Source: Paenibacillus algorifonticola (GTDB lineage: Bacteria; Bacillota; Bacilli; Paenibacillales; Paenibacillaceae). Taken from it: DNA of 64,000 nt. The notes below the pieces were generated by a model. The model was given only the letters and a program-made list of their open reading frames with translations, had not been told where the DNA came from and made no database searches. The position numbers and the translations under genes are program-made. Positions 9,260 through 18,640 of this stretch are shown here, in pieces. Position 1 is the stretch's first letter, and the number at the start of each line of letters is the position of its first letter. The DNA is taken from the NCBI RefSeq assembly GCF_000971975.1, contig NZ_LAQO01000026.1, positions 1 through 64,000 of the forward strand, written 5' to 3'.

Positions 9260-10219
9260 ATGGAACAGTCAAATGTAGTGCTGCAAGTGACCAATTTAAG
9301 CAAAAAAATTCGCGGCAAGCAAATCATTCACGACGTCAGCTTTGAGGTGCGGGCGGGTGAAATTTTTGGTTTCCTTGGACCCAATGGCTCTGGGAAAACG
9401 ACGACGATCCGCATGCTGGTCGATCTCATTAAGCCGACCTCTGGGAAAATCCAGATTTGCGGGCATGATGTACAGAAGCAGCCGGAGCAGGCGCTTCGTC
9501 ATATTGGGAGCATTGTAGAAAATCCTGAAATGTATGGCTTTATGACGGGCTGGGACAATTTGCAGTATTTTGCCAATATGCTTGATGATGTGGATGAGGC
9601 GAGAATTTGCGAGGTCGTTGAAATCGTCAGCCTGACGCAGCGCATTCATGAGAAAGTCAAAACGTACTCGCTCGGCATGAAGCAGCGTTTAGGTATTGCC
9701 CAAGCTTTGCTTGGACGTCCGAAGCTGCTTATTCTTGATGAACCGACGAATGGACTTGATCCGCTTGGTATCAAGGAGCTGAGGGCGTTTGTGCGGATGC
9801 TAGCTGGAGAAGGAATCAGCCTATTCATATCAAGCCATCTGCTGAGCGAAATTCAATTGATGTGCGATAGAGTGGCCATTATTGACAAGGGCAGAGTGCT
9901 TGCCGTCGGCTCGGTAGACGAGCTGGTGCAGCAAGCTGGAACTTATGTATTATGGCAGTTGGAGCCACGAGAGCAAGGTATTGCTTTACTGCTGCAAGGC
10001 GGCAAGGTCGCAATCGTATCGGAAGAGGAGCACCGTATTGATGAAAGCGTGCTGGCCAGCATGCCGGAAGCAGTCGTCACGACGATGCCGCTAGAGGATA
10101 TTGCCCATACGGTGAGCCGGCTTGTGGCAGAAGGCATTAGCGTTGAAGGGGTGCACAAAGCCGCTCCTACACTGGAAGAATTGTTTTTGAACATGACGGA
10201 GGGGAAAAGCCTTGCATAA
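9260..10219 (+). CDS. ABC transporter ATP-binding protein (BcrA-like)
   Basis: Stand-alone ATPase of 319 residues with Walker A GPNGSGKTTT, signature YSLGMKQR, Walker B LLILDEPTNGLD and an ISSHLL switch. About 90 residues beyond the ATPase core form the C-terminal extension usual for BcrA and YhcH-type drug or bacteriocin exporters. AAGGAGG lies at 9249-9255. The partner permease begins within its last codons, so the two form an ABC-2 exporter. Confidence 0.9.
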   Translation: MEQSNVVLQVTNLSKKIRGKQIIHDVSFEVRAGEIFGFLGPNGSGKTTTIRMLVDLIKPTSGKIQICGHDVQKQPEQALRHIGSIVENPEMYGFMTGWDNLQYFANMLDDVDEARICEVVEIVSLTQRIHEKVKTYSLGMKQRLGIAQALLGRPKLLILDEPTNGLDPLGIKELRAFVRMLAGEGISLFISSHLLSEIQLMCDRVAIIDKGRVLAVGSVDELVQQAGTYVLWQLEPREQGIALLLQGGKVAIVSEEEHRIDESVLASMPEAVVTTMPLEDIAHTVSRLVAEGISVEGVHKAAPTLEELFLNMTEGKSLA

Positions 10220-11198
10220 ACTACTGCTCCTTATCGAGAATGAAACCTTGAAAATGTGGAAAAAAAGAAGGTTTCTCGTCATTGTCCTTGTACTCCTTGT
10301 TATTATTCCAATGTTCACGTATGCTCAGTTAACCGTTGCCCAGAACAATAAAGACAAATTTGCCGACTGGCGCAACGAGGTGCTGCAGCAAATTACGGAT
10401 ATGCAGAACAGGCTGTCGAGCAATCGGATTCCAGAGGAATGGAAAAAGCAGCAGCGCATTGCGGTGCAGCAGCTCCAATATTATTTGGACCATGATGTCA
10501 ATCCTAGCAGCCCGAACGGCGTAACGTTTACGCGGGAATTTATGAATAATGCGGTAGGATTGTTTATTCCGCTGCTTGTACTGACCATTGGCTCTGATCT
10601 CGTATCAGGCGAGCGCGGCACCGGAACGATCAAAATGCTGCTCACCAAGCCGGTTCGCAGATGGAAGGTGCTGTTCAGCAAGCTTGCAGCGCTTACTCTT
10701 TATGTATCGCTGCTTGTCGGGGTGATGGTGCTGCTTTGTTATTTGATATCGGGCATGTTTTTCGGCTATGGAGGCTGGGGCTTGCCGATCTTTACCGGTT
10801 TTACGATCAACGGCAGCGAGGTCGACACGAGCTTTGTGCACGTTGTTCCCCAGTGGCTGTACATGCTCATGCAGACGGGACTCGTATGGCTGTCCGCCAT
10901 GACGGTAGCGATTCTCGCCCTGATGGTATCGGTTCTTGTCAGAAGCACGGCGGCAAGCATGGTCATTATGATGGCTTCCGTTATTGCAGGAACGATCCTT
11001 TCGAGCATGTCCTCCTCGTGGGAAAATGCCAAATATTTATTTGCTGTGAACCTCAATTTGCCGGCTTACCTGGAAGGATCGCCGCCGCCAATTGAAGGCA
11101 TGTCATTTTCTTTTTCCCTTATCGTGCTTGCGATTTGGGCGATTGCAGGGCTTATTGTCTCGTTCAGCGTCTTTACTAAACAGGACATCTTGAATTAA
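10212..11198 (+). CDS. ABC-2 type transporter permease
   Basis: A 328-residue membrane protein with an N-terminal helix (about 18-38), a periplasm-facing loop rich in Gln/Asn (40-110) and five further helices, the ABC-2 permease layout. The motif SGERGTGTIKMLLTKPVRR is typical of this family. It starts with TTG inside the end of the ATPase gene, with GGAGGGG at 10198-10204. It should pair with the ATPase to export a lipid, peptide or drug; the substrate is unknown. Confidence 0.87.
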   Translation: MHKLLLLIENETLKMWKKRRFLVIVLVLLVIIPMFTYAQLTVAQNNKDKFADWRNEVLQQITDMQNRLSSNRIPEEWKKQQRIAVQQLQYYLDHDVNPSSPNGVTFTREFMNNAVGLFIPLLVLTIGSDLVSGERGTGTIKMLLTKPVRRWKVLFSKLAALTLYVSLLVGVMVLLCYLISGMFFGYGGWGLPIFTGFTINGSEVDTSFVHVVPQWLYMLMQTGLVWLSAMTVAILALMVSVLVRSTAASMVIMMASVIAGTILSSMSSSWENAKYLFAVNLNLPAYLEGSPPPIEGMSFSFSLIVLAIWAIAGLIVSFSVFTKQDILN

Positions 11199-11254
11199 AA
11201 TAGCTTGAAGATACGGTAACAATGTAACAAGTGCTGCAGATAAGGGGGGCGCAT

Positions 11255-13225
11255 ATGGCAGAGCATACAGAAGTTTTTACTCAAGCACCGGCCGCGGATC
11301 GGAATTATGAGGCCGATGATATACAGATTCTTGAAGGCTTGACAGCCGTCCGGAAACGTCCGGGAATGTATATAGGCTCTACGAGCAGCTCAGGGCTGCA
11401 TCATCTCGTTTGGGAAATCGTCGACAATGCTGTCGATGAGCATTTGGCGAAATTTTGTTCCGCCATTGAGGTTACTTTGCACAAAAACGGCTCCATTACC
11501 GTCTATGACAATGGACGAGGTATTCCGACAGGAATGCATAAAAGCGGAATTCCAACACCGCAAGTTGTATTTACGATCCTTCACGCTGGGGGAAAGTTCG
11601 GCGGCGGAGGATATAAAAAATCAGGCGGCCTGCACGGCGTCGGCGCTTCGGTAACGAATGCGCTATCCGAATGGCTGGAAGTGGAAATTTTCCGTGATGG
11701 AAAAATACATAAGCTTCGGTTCGAATATTGGGTAGATGCAGATGGCAAGGAGCATGTCGGCGAGCCGACAACGGGACTTGAAGTGACGGGAACGACGTCG
11801 CGTACGGGAACGAAGGTTACATTTAAGCCGGATGGACGCGTGTTTCAAACTGGAACTACGCTGAATTACGATACGCTGGCGGAGCGGCTGCAGGAAATCG
11901 CTTTTCTCAATTCGGGGCTGAAAGTGACGATCAAGGATGATCGCAGCGGCAAGCTCGATGTTTTCCACTATGAAGGCGGGGCGCGCCAGTTCGTTGAGTT
12001 TCTCAATGAGGACAAGTCGGTGCTGCATGACGTCATTCATTTTGCTGGTGAGCGTGAGGATATTGAGGTTGAAGTGGCGCTTCAGTACAATGACGGCTAT
12101 ACCGAAACACTGGCTTCATTCGTTAATGCCATTCCTACGCGGGGCGGCGGCACGCATGAAACGGGCTTCAAAACCGCGTATACGCGCGTCATGAACGATT
12201 ATGCCCGCAAAACTGCGATGTTGAAGGAAAAGGACAAAAATCTTGAAGGAAATGACCTGCGCGAAGGCATGATGGCGGTCATTAACATTAAGATGTCTGA
12301 GGTGGAGTTCGTCGGCCAGACGAAGGACCAGCTCGGCAGCGCGTCTGCACGCGGCGTCGTTGATGCCATTGTGACGGAGAAAATGCAAGTATTTCTCGAA
12401 GAAAATCCGCAGGTCGCACAGCTGCTGCTCAAGAAGGCTGTTCAGGCTTCAAGGGCGCGGGAAGCGGCACGCAAGGCGCGGGAAGATATGCGCAGCGGCA
12501 AGAAGAAGAGTGAAAGCTCCAATCTCGGCGGCAAGCTGACGCCAGCGCAATCGAAGGATGTTACGCGCAATGAGCTGTTTATCGTCGAAGGCGATTCGGC
12601 GGGCGGCTCGGCCAAGCAGGGGCGTGATTCGAAGCATCAGGCGATTTTGCCGCTCAAGGGCAAGCCGATGAATCCGGAGAAAGCCAAGCTGCATGATATT
12701 TTGAAAAACGACGAGTATAAAATGATTATCGCTGCTATTGGGGCAGGCGTTGGCCCGGAATTTGATTCCGAGGAATGCAACTATCACAAAATCATTATTA
12801 TGACGGATGCCGATACGGACGGTGCCCATATCCAGGTGCTGCTTCTGACGTTCTTCTATCGCTATATGAAGCCGCTCATTGACAGCGGACGCGTATATAT
12901 TGCTCAGCCGCCGCTTTACAAGCTGACGCGAAAATCCGGCAAGCTGGAGACGGTGCGTTATGCGTGGACGGATGAGCAGCTGCAAAATTATTTAAAGGAA
13001 TTCGGCAAAAACTTTGAGCTTCAGCGCTATAAAGGACTTGGCGAGATGAATCCGGACCAGCTGTGGGAAACGACGATGAATCCGGAAACGCGGACGATGC
13101 TGCAGGTGCAGATCGAGGATGCTGCGAAGGCGGAGCGCCGTGTGTCTGCACTGATGGGCGACAAGGTTGATCCACGCAAGCGCTGGATTTTGGAAAATGT
13201 TGATTTTGCGGATTATGAGGAATAG
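11255..13225 (+). CDS. parE: DNA topoisomerase IV subunit B
   Basis: A 656-residue GHKL-type ATPase subunit of topoisomerase IV, which decatenates daughter chromosomes. The N-terminal ATP site shows EIVDNAVDE and YDNGRGIP with GGLHGVGASV; the TOPRIM part has EGDSAGGSAKQGRD and DADTDGAH. PLKGKPMNPEKA in place of the PLRGK-type GyrB sequence supports ParE. The ATG at 11255 has AAGGGGGG just upstream; the GTG at 11231 lies before that site. parC follows after 12 bases with AGGAGG overlapping the stop. Confidence 0.94.
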   Translation: MAEHTEVFTQAPAADRNYEADDIQILEGLTAVRKRPGMYIGSTSSSGLHHLVWEIVDNAVDEHLAKFCSAIEVTLHKNGSITVYDNGRGIPTGMHKSGIPTPQVVFTILHAGGKFGGGGYKKSGGLHGVGASVTNALSEWLEVEIFRDGKIHKLRFEYWVDADGKEHVGEPTTGLEVTGTTSRTGTKVTFKPDGRVFQTGTTLNYDTLAERLQEIAFLNSGLKVTIKDDRSGKLDVFHYEGGARQFVEFLNEDKSVLHDVIHFAGEREDIEVEVALQYNDGYTETLASFVNAIPTRGGGTHETGFKTAYTRVMNDYARKTAMLKEKDKNLEGNDLREGMMAVINIKMSEVEFVGQTKDQLGSASARGVVDAIVTEKMQVFLEENPQVAQLLLKKAVQASRAREAARKAREDMRSGKKKSESSNLGGKLTPAQSKDVTRNELFIVEGDSAGGSAKQGRDSKHQAILPLKGKPMNPEKAKLHDILKNDEYKMIIAAIGAGVGPEFDSEECNYHKIIIMTDADTDGAHIQVLLLTFFYRYMKPLIDSGRVYIAQPPLYKLTRKSGKLETVRYAWTDEQLQNYLKEFGKNFELQRYKGLGEMNPDQLWETTMNPETRTMLQVQIEDAAKAERRVSALMGDKVDPRKRWILENVDFADYEE

Positions 13226-13237
13226 GAGGCAAGCAGC

Positions 13238-15691
13238 ATGAGCATTTTGGAACAGTTTCTTCCAGCATTTCTTGAAGAAATCGTGGGCGACCGCTTCGGC
13301 CGCTACTCTAAATATATTATTCAGGACCGCGCCATTCCCGATGTTCGCGACGGCTTGAAGCCGGTACAACGGCGTATTTTGTACGCGATGTACGATTCCG
13401 GCAATACGCCGGACAAGCCATATCGCAAGTCTGCGAAAACGGTCGGCGATGTAATGGGCAACTATCATCCACACGGCGACTCATCGATTTACGAAGGCAT
13501 GGTGCGCATGGCGCAGCCTTGGAAAATGGGGCATATACTCGTTGACGGTCACGGCAACTGGGGCTCGATGGATGATGATCCCGCTGCGGCCATGCGTTAC
13601 ACGGAAGCTCGACTATCTCCGCTGGCGATTGAATTGCTGAGAGATATTGATAAGCGTACAGTCATGTTCAAGGATAACTTCGATAATACGACGAAAGAGC
13701 CGGTTGTGCTGCCGTCTCGCTACCCCAATTTGCTCGTAAATGGGGCCAGCGGCATCTCTGCCGGCTTTGCGACTGAAATACCACCCCATAACTTGCGTGA
13801 GGTCATTGATGGCTGTATCACGGTTATGAACCGCCCAGAGACGACGCTTGAAGAGCTGATGCAAATTATTAAAGGTCCTGATTTTCCTACGGGCGGCCTC
13901 ATAATGGGTGAGGAAGGCATACGCGATGCTTATGCGACTGGCAAAGGCCGTATTTATTTGCGCGCCAAGACAGCGATCGAGGACATGCGTGGCGGACGCC
14001 AGCAAATTGTCATAACCGAAATTCCTTATCAGGTTGTCAAATCACGCCTCGTGACGGCAATGGAAAATATTCGTCTGGAGAAAAAGGTCGAAGGTATCGC
14101 CGAGGTTCGCGATGAGAGCGGACGCAACGGCCTTCGGATCGTTATCGAGCTGAAGAAGGATACGGATGCAAACGGCATTTTGGCTTATTTGCTCAAAAAG
14201 ACGGATTTGCAGGTTGCCTACAGCTTTAATATGGTGGCCATCGTTAATAAAACGCCGCAGCAGCTCGGCATTCGCCAAATGCTGGATGCCTATATTGCGC
14301 ATCAAAAGGAAGTTGTAACGTTCCGTACGCAATATGATCTGGAAAAAGCTGAGGATCGTGCCCATGTGCTGGAAGGGCTCGTGAAGGCACTGAATTTGCT
14401 TGACGAAGTTATCGCAGCCATCAAAGCTTCCAAAAACCGTGCCGATGCGCAGCAAAATCTCGTGCAGAAGTTTGAGTTCAGCGAGCGCCAGGCGGATGCG
14501 ATTTTAACCTTGCAGCTGTATCGTCTGACAAATTTGGAGATTACGTCGCTGGAGAAAGAGCATAAGGAAGTAATGAAGCGCATCGCTTATTTGCGCAGTA
14601 TCTTGAACAGCGATAAGAAGCTGATCGGTGTCATTCGTGATGAGATGATGGAAATTCATGCGAAATTCGGCATTAACCGCCGTTCAGATATTCAGGGAGA
14701 GGTCGAGGAGCTGAAAGTAAACCTTGAGGTGATGGTAACGCCTGAGGAAGTGCTCGTTACACTCAGCAATGAAGGGTACATGAAGCGGACAAGCATGCTG
14801 TCCTTTACGCGCTCCGGCGGTGAAGTTGGCAACGCGGGTGTCAAGGAAGGCGATATCATCCGCGGCTTGTACGCTGTCAACACCATAGATAATTTGCTGC
14901 TCTTCACGAAAAAGGGGCAATATTACACGCTGCCAGTCCATCAAATTCCAGAGTTCAAATGGAAGGATACGGGAACCGCGGTCGTCAATATCGTTCCGAT
15001 TCCGAAGGATGATGCGATCATTAGCGTCATCCCGGTGAAAGATTTCAATGTTCCAGGCGCATCGCTCGTCTTTGTGACCAAGCGCGGACAGGTGAAGCGG
15101 ACCGAGCTGAAGGACTACATGTCAACGCGCTCGACAGCGATTGCAGCCTGTAAAGTAGCTGAAGGCGACGAGGTTATTAAAATTTTGCCGAGCGACGGTA
15201 CGAAGCAGCTGATGCTCGTCAGCAAGCAAGGCTGGAGCATCCGCTTCTCCGAAAGCGAAGTGAACCCTATGGGGCGTGTCGCTGGAGGTGTGCGTGGCAT
15301 GCAGCTGAAGGAAGACGATGAACTGATTGCGGCAGATTGGGTAGGCGAGGACGAGGGAGAATTGTTCGTCATCTCTGACCTTGGATACGCCAAGCGCTCG
15401 CTGCTGCTGGATTATCCCGTCCAGGGCAGAGGCGGCAAAGGTGTCCAGACGTTCGAATTTAAAGAAGGCAAACGCGTGAAGCCGAATGGTTCAGCACTCG
15501 TTTATGCCGTTTATTGCAAGGAAGCGATTGATCTCATCGCGCTAACCTCATCCGGGGCTAAGCTGCCGATGACGACGGAGAAATCGCCGATTGATGATCG
15601 CAGATCGATAGGACGGGCTATCGTTCCGATCGAAAAAAATGATGCCATAACGGCGGTCATTGTCCGTCCGTCTGAAGTCATTCAATCATAA
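13238..15691 (+). CDS. parC: DNA topoisomerase IV subunit A
   Basis: An 817-residue breakage-reunion subunit. The active-site tyrosine lies in AAAMRYTEARLSP (about residue 122), and the quinolone-determining region reads HPHGDSSIYEGMVR, with Ser and Glu at the usual positions, as in sensitive wild types. The C-terminal half carries the repeated beta-pinwheel strands that wrap DNA. It forms an operon with parE and is followed by a terminator that overlaps an antisense small gene. Confidence 0.94.
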   Translation: MSILEQFLPAFLEEIVGDRFGRYSKYIIQDRAIPDVRDGLKPVQRRILYAMYDSGNTPDKPYRKSAKTVGDVMGNYHPHGDSSIYEGMVRMAQPWKMGHILVDGHGNWGSMDDDPAAAMRYTEARLSPLAIELLRDIDKRTVMFKDNFDNTTKEPVVLPSRYPNLLVNGASGISAGFATEIPPHNLREVIDGCITVMNRPETTLEELMQIIKGPDFPTGGLIMGEEGIRDAYATGKGRIYLRAKTAIEDMRGGRQQIVITEIPYQVVKSRLVTAMENIRLEKKVEGIAEVRDESGRNGLRIVIELKKDTDANGILAYLLKKTDLQVAYSFNMVAIVNKTPQQLGIRQMLDAYIAHQKEVVTFRTQYDLEKAEDRAHVLEGLVKALNLLDEVIAAIKASKNRADAQQNLVQKFEFSERQADAILTLQLYRLTNLEITSLEKEHKEVMKRIAYLRSILNSDKKLIGVIRDEMMEIHAKFGINRRSDIQGEVEELKVNLEVMVTPEEVLVTLSNEGYMKRTSMLSFTRSGGEVGNAGVKEGDIIRGLYAVNTIDNLLLFTKKGQYYTLPVHQIPEFKWKDTGTAVVNIVPIPKDDAIISVIPVKDFNVPGASLVFVTKRGQVKRTELKDYMSTRSTAIAACKVAEGDEVIKILPSDGTKQLMLVSKQGWSIRFSESEVNPMGRVAGGVRGMQLKEDDELIAADWVGEDEGELFVISDLGYAKRSLLLDYPVQGRGGKGVQTFEFKEGKRVKPNGSALVYAVYCKEAIDLIALTSSGAKLPMTTEKSPIDDRRSIGRAIVPIEKNDAITAVIVRPSEVIQS

Positions 15692-15849
15692 GGGCGATTA
15701 GGCGGATCAAAGCGTTCAATTAACTGGATCATCGCATCCAACATAACCCACAATGGTACGAGCTCATCCGGGCGATCGAGCCATTGTGGGTTTTTTATAA
15801 TGCCGTAAGCTTTAATTTTGCGAATAATTTCGGCTTTCTCGTTGTCCAT
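15682..15849 (-). CDS. Small protein of 55 residues, unknown function
   Basis: A 55-codon frame on the minus strand begins with ATG at 15849 behind AAGGAG at good spacing and ends with TGA overlapping the last 10 bases of parC. The product has an N-terminal amphipathic Lys/Ile helix, a central NPQWLDRPDELVPLW segment and a Leu-rich second helix; no Cys, signal or membrane segment. The convergent parC terminator hairpin lies inside it. I do not recognise the family. The ribosome binding site and protein-like composition support a real gene. Confidence 0.62.
   Translation of the reverse strand: MDNEKAEIIRKIKAYGIIKNPQWLDRPDELVPLWVMLDAMIQLIERFDPPNRPYD
15745..15797 (+). terminator. Terminator of the parE-parC operon
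   Basis: AACCCACAATGG (15745-15756) pairs with CCATTGTGGGTT (15781-15792) and is followed by T residues. It sits inside the antisense 55-codon gene. Confidence 0.8.
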
Positions 15850-15999
15850 TGAGGTTCACTCCTTATGTGGCTGAGGATGGCGAAATAGGGAAAACGCCCA
15901 GATTCATTGTATGTCTACTCTTGTCAAAACGTTCGGGTATATCGCAGTTTGTGAGGGAAATTATTAATTGGGTTAACCTTTTATTCGACAATCTCGGAT

Positions 16000-16007
16000 G
16001 GTATAAT
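16000..16007 (+). promoter_or_regulatory. Extended -10 promoter element of the MarR gene
   Basis: TATAAT at 16002-16007 is preceded by the TGn extended -10 motif, about 40 bases before the start codon. No good -35 is visible. Confidence 0.5.
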
Positions 16008-16046
16008 TGGAATTAAAGAGAAATTGGACAGGAAGCGGGTGCATGA

Positions 16047-16451
16047 ATGGTTTCTGATGAATTTACTCGATTGTGGACGAAGCTAAGCAGAGAATGGAGG
16101 ACAGGTCTGGAAGAGGGGCTGGCGCCGCTCACTGAAGGTCAGCTGAATGTGCTGGATTTATTGCTGCAGCACCAACCGATGAAGCCATCCGATCTGCTGC
16201 AGCATTTGGCAACGACTCCAGCAGCGATTACCACTTTGCTGGATCGTATGGAGCGCAATGAACTAATTGTACGTACAAGAGATACAGCTGATAGACGAAT
16301 TGTATGGGTATCCGTATCAGGCAAAGGGAAATCAGAGGCACAGCGCGGCAAGGAAGTACGAACGAAGCTTATTTCCGAAGCGCTCGACCGGATTTCCTCC
16401 CATAATCAGCAGCTGCTCGTTTACTTATTAGGCAAGGTAGCGAATAGATAA
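16047..16451 (+). CDS. MarR-family transcriptional regulator
   Basis: A 134-residue winged-helix regulator. The DNA-binding core runs MKPSDLLQHLATTPAAITTLLDRME (recognition helix TPAAITTLLDRM, about residues 63-75) with the wing at RTRDTADRRIVWVSV, a standard MarR pattern. It is flanked by helical dimerisation segments. It stands alone, so its target is probably its own promoter or a distant gene. Confidence 0.86.
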   Translation: MVSDEFTRLWTKLSREWRTGLEEGLAPLTEGQLNVLDLLLQHQPMKPSDLLQHLATTPAAITTLLDRMERNELIVRTRDTADRRIVWVSVSGKGKSEAQRGKEVRTKLISEALDRISSHNQQLLVYLLGKVANR

Positions 16452-16515
16452 TATGGTCATTGCAGAAGGCAGGTGATGAGGCGAGCGGAGCAAGACGCCT
16501 CTATTATTCTGCACG

Positions 16516-16553
16516 AAACGGGCGTTGCCGTCCTTAGACGGCAACGCCCGTTT
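16516..16553. terminator. Perfect 17-bp hairpin between convergent marR and capA
   Basis: AAACGGGCGTTGCCGTC (16516-16532) pairs exactly with 16537-16553 across a CTTA loop. It could end transcription from either side. Its ends (GAAACGG ... CCGTTTA) and GC-rich core resemble the Y palindrome near 7.4 and 27.8 kb, so it may also be a member of that repeat family. Confidence 0.72.
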
Positions 16554-16584
16554 ATACTTCCCTGTGTCTGTTACTCGACCTGCC

Positions 16585-17889
16585 CTAAGACATCGATTCG
16601 AGCCTTGTACGCAGCAGGCTGAGGTTTTTTTTCAGAGAAGCATATAGATCCGGTGTGAGCAGCTTGCTCGACTGTTCCGCAAGCGTTTGCTCGACAGGCA
16701 GTATGCGATAGCGATAGTTTTGATCCGGTTTGTAGCGGTAAACCCAAGTCGGAATCGCTTCAATATCGGCAAGCTGGATGCTGCCGTCCCCGTTATTTTT
16801 GCGAACAAGCACTTGATAAATAACGCCATAATCCTTCGTATCTCCACGCTGGTTGGAAATAAAATTGCCCATCGAATAAATAATAAGTCCTTGGCGCTCG
16901 CGCCCGTTGTCATCCGTTGCCTCCAGCACTTCATAGGGCTGAAGGACATGCGTATGCGAACCTGCGATAATGTCGGCGCCTTCCGCAATCAGCTTGCGGG
17001 CAAGCGTTTTTTGCTCCTCATTTGGCTTCGTCTGATATTCCGTTCCAAAATGGAGCGCTACCGTAACAAAATCGGCTCCTGCTTTCTTCAGCTTCTTAAT
17101 ATCGCCAATCATTTTTTGCTCATCAATTAGCGGTACCATATAGGGCTTCCCTTTAGGGATAGCAATGCCGTTCGTGCCATACGTATATGCGAGCAGTCCC
17201 ATGTGAATCCCGTTTTTTTCGACGATGATGTTTGTATCCGCTTCCTTTTTTGTGGCGGCGGAGCCTTTTGTTATAAAACCTTTCTCCTTCATATGCTTCA
17301 GCGTCAGCAGCAGTCCTTTCTCGCCTTTGTCGAGCACATGGTTGTTGGCATTGGTCAATATGTTGAAGCCGGCGTTTTGCAGCGCATCGAGCAGGGCAAC
17401 GGGCGCGTTAAACGTCGGGTAACCTGTATAAGCGAACGCTGATCCGGCAACGGGCGTTTCTAAATTCGCCAAAACCCAGTCGCCTTCTTTTAGTATAGGC
17501 TCAACATCTTGAAAGAAAGGGTCAAAGTTATAGCTTTTGGTCTTCTTATTGTAGGCGCCTGGCAACTCCGGGGAGTGCATCATAATATCGCCAACTGCGA
17601 CCCATAGCGCTTCCTGATAGCTGTTAGAAGGGCTGGATGGGGGAGCCGTTGCTTCCTGCGTTGTAGTGGGCTCAGATGAAAGCACAGGGGAAGTCGTTGC
17701 ACTAGGAGCTGCTGTCGGTTGTGCACTGGCGCTTGATTCCGACGCCATAGGTATCGTGGAATCGCCGCTGTTAGCGGTAAACGGTAATGAGCTTGCTAGC
17801 GGCGGGAAAAAAATAATAAGGAGCCCTGCTGCTGCCAGCAGCAGCAGGAGCAAATTGACGGCAAGATGAATTTTAGTCCTTCGGCGCAT
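16585..17889 (-). CDS. CapA-family metallophosphatase-like protein
   Basis: A 434-residue membrane-anchored protein: a single helix near residues 10-30, a Ser/Thr/Pro-rich linker to about 95, then the CapA (PGA_cap) fold with VGDIMMH, ANLETP, NANNHVLD and AGSHTHVLQPYE metal-site motifs. CapA homologues take part in poly-gamma-glutamate synthesis, but no capB/capC genes are nearby, so its role is open. The ATG at 17889 follows AAGGAG and lies inside the end of the upstream pseudouridine synthase gene (17-base overlap), implying translational coupling. Confidence 0.86.
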   Translation of the reverse strand: MRRRTKIHLAVNLLLLLLAAAGLLIIFFPPLASSLPFTANSGDSTIPMASESSASAQPTAAPSATTSPVLSSEPTTTQEATAPPSSPSNSYQEALWVAVGDIMMHSPELPGAYNKKTKSYNFDPFFQDVEPILKEGDWVLANLETPVAGSAFAYTGYPTFNAPVALLDALQNAGFNILTNANNHVLDKGEKGLLLTLKHMKEKGFITKGSAATKKEADTNIIVEKNGIHMGLLAYTYGTNGIAIPKGKPYMVPLIDEQKMIGDIKKLKKAGADFVTVALHFGTEYQTKPNEEQKTLARKLIAEGADIIAGSHTHVLQPYEVLEATDDNGRERQGLIIYSMGNFISNQRGDTKDYGVIYQVLVRKNNGDGSIQLADIEAIPTWVYRYKPDQNYRYRILPVEQTLAEQSSKLLTPDLYASLKKNLSLLRTRLESMS

Positions 17890-18640
17890 GGGCGGAATCT
17901 CCTTTAGCCAAGTAGATGTCTGCTGCGGCTTCCAGCTCGGCTTGCGGCCACCAGCCCCATGCTTTCGAACCATAAGGGATGGAGCGGAAGCAGACATGTT
18001 CCTTCGTTATGGGATGGGAAACCGAAACGGAGGTAGACCAAAGCGCGATATCGGCAACGCCGCCCGTTTGCGGCGCTCCATATTTACGGTCAGCCACCAG
18101 CGGACAGCCGATAAAGGCCATTTGCGCCCGAATCTGATGGGGCCGCCCCGTATGAAGCATGACAGCTACTAGGGAATAACGGTCTGTACTGGCTACAACC
18201 GTGTATTCCAGCACGGCCTCCTTCGCGTCGGGTGTTTCCTGCTTGAACACGGTCACCTGATTCAGCTTCGTATCCTTGCGGATAAAGTGGCGAAGCTTGC
18301 CGCTTGCCGCGTGAGGCTTGCCATGAACGACGCATACATAGGTTTTGCCAAAATTTCTGCTGCGGACAGCCTCGGAGAGCCGCGAGGCCGCTTTCGAGGT
18401 TTTGGCGAACAGCATCGCGCCGCCTACAGGCTGATCAAGCCGGTGAATAAGGCCGAGAAACACATTTCCCGGCTTTTCGTGGCGTTTTTTTAAATCGCGT
18501 TTGAGCAGTGTCAGCATATCCGGCGTACCCGTGTGATCCTCTTGGGAGGGAATGCCAGGCTGCTTCACGACTGCCAAAATATGATTGTCCTCAAACAGCA
18601 CCGGAATTTCACCGATGCTATCCAGAGAGGGGCCAGCCAT
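17873..18640 (-). CDS. RluA-family pseudouridine synthase
   Basis: A 255-residue enzyme that isomerises uridine to pseudouridine in rRNA or tRNA. The catalytic motif HRLDQPVGGAMLFAKT (Asp about residue 66) and HTGRPHQIRAQM are diagnostic of the RluA family. There is no S4 RNA-binding domain, so it is the short type. It starts at the A shared with the TAA stop of the upstream methyltransferase (TAATG on the minus strand), forming a three-gene operon with it and capA. The precise RNA site is unknown. Confidence 0.88.
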   Translation of the reverse strand: MAGPSLDSIGEIPVLFEDNHILAVVKQPGIPSQEDHTGTPDMLTLLKRDLKKRHEKPGNVFLGLIHRLDQPVGGAMLFAKTSKAASRLSEAVRSRNFGKTYVCVVHGKPHAASGKLRHFIRKDTKLNQVTVFKQETPDAKEAVLEYTVVASTDRYSLVAVMLHTGRPHQIRAQMAFIGCPLVADRKYGAPQTGGVADIALWSTSVSVSHPITKEHVCFRSIPYGSKAWGWWPQAELEAAADIYLAKGDSAHAPKD

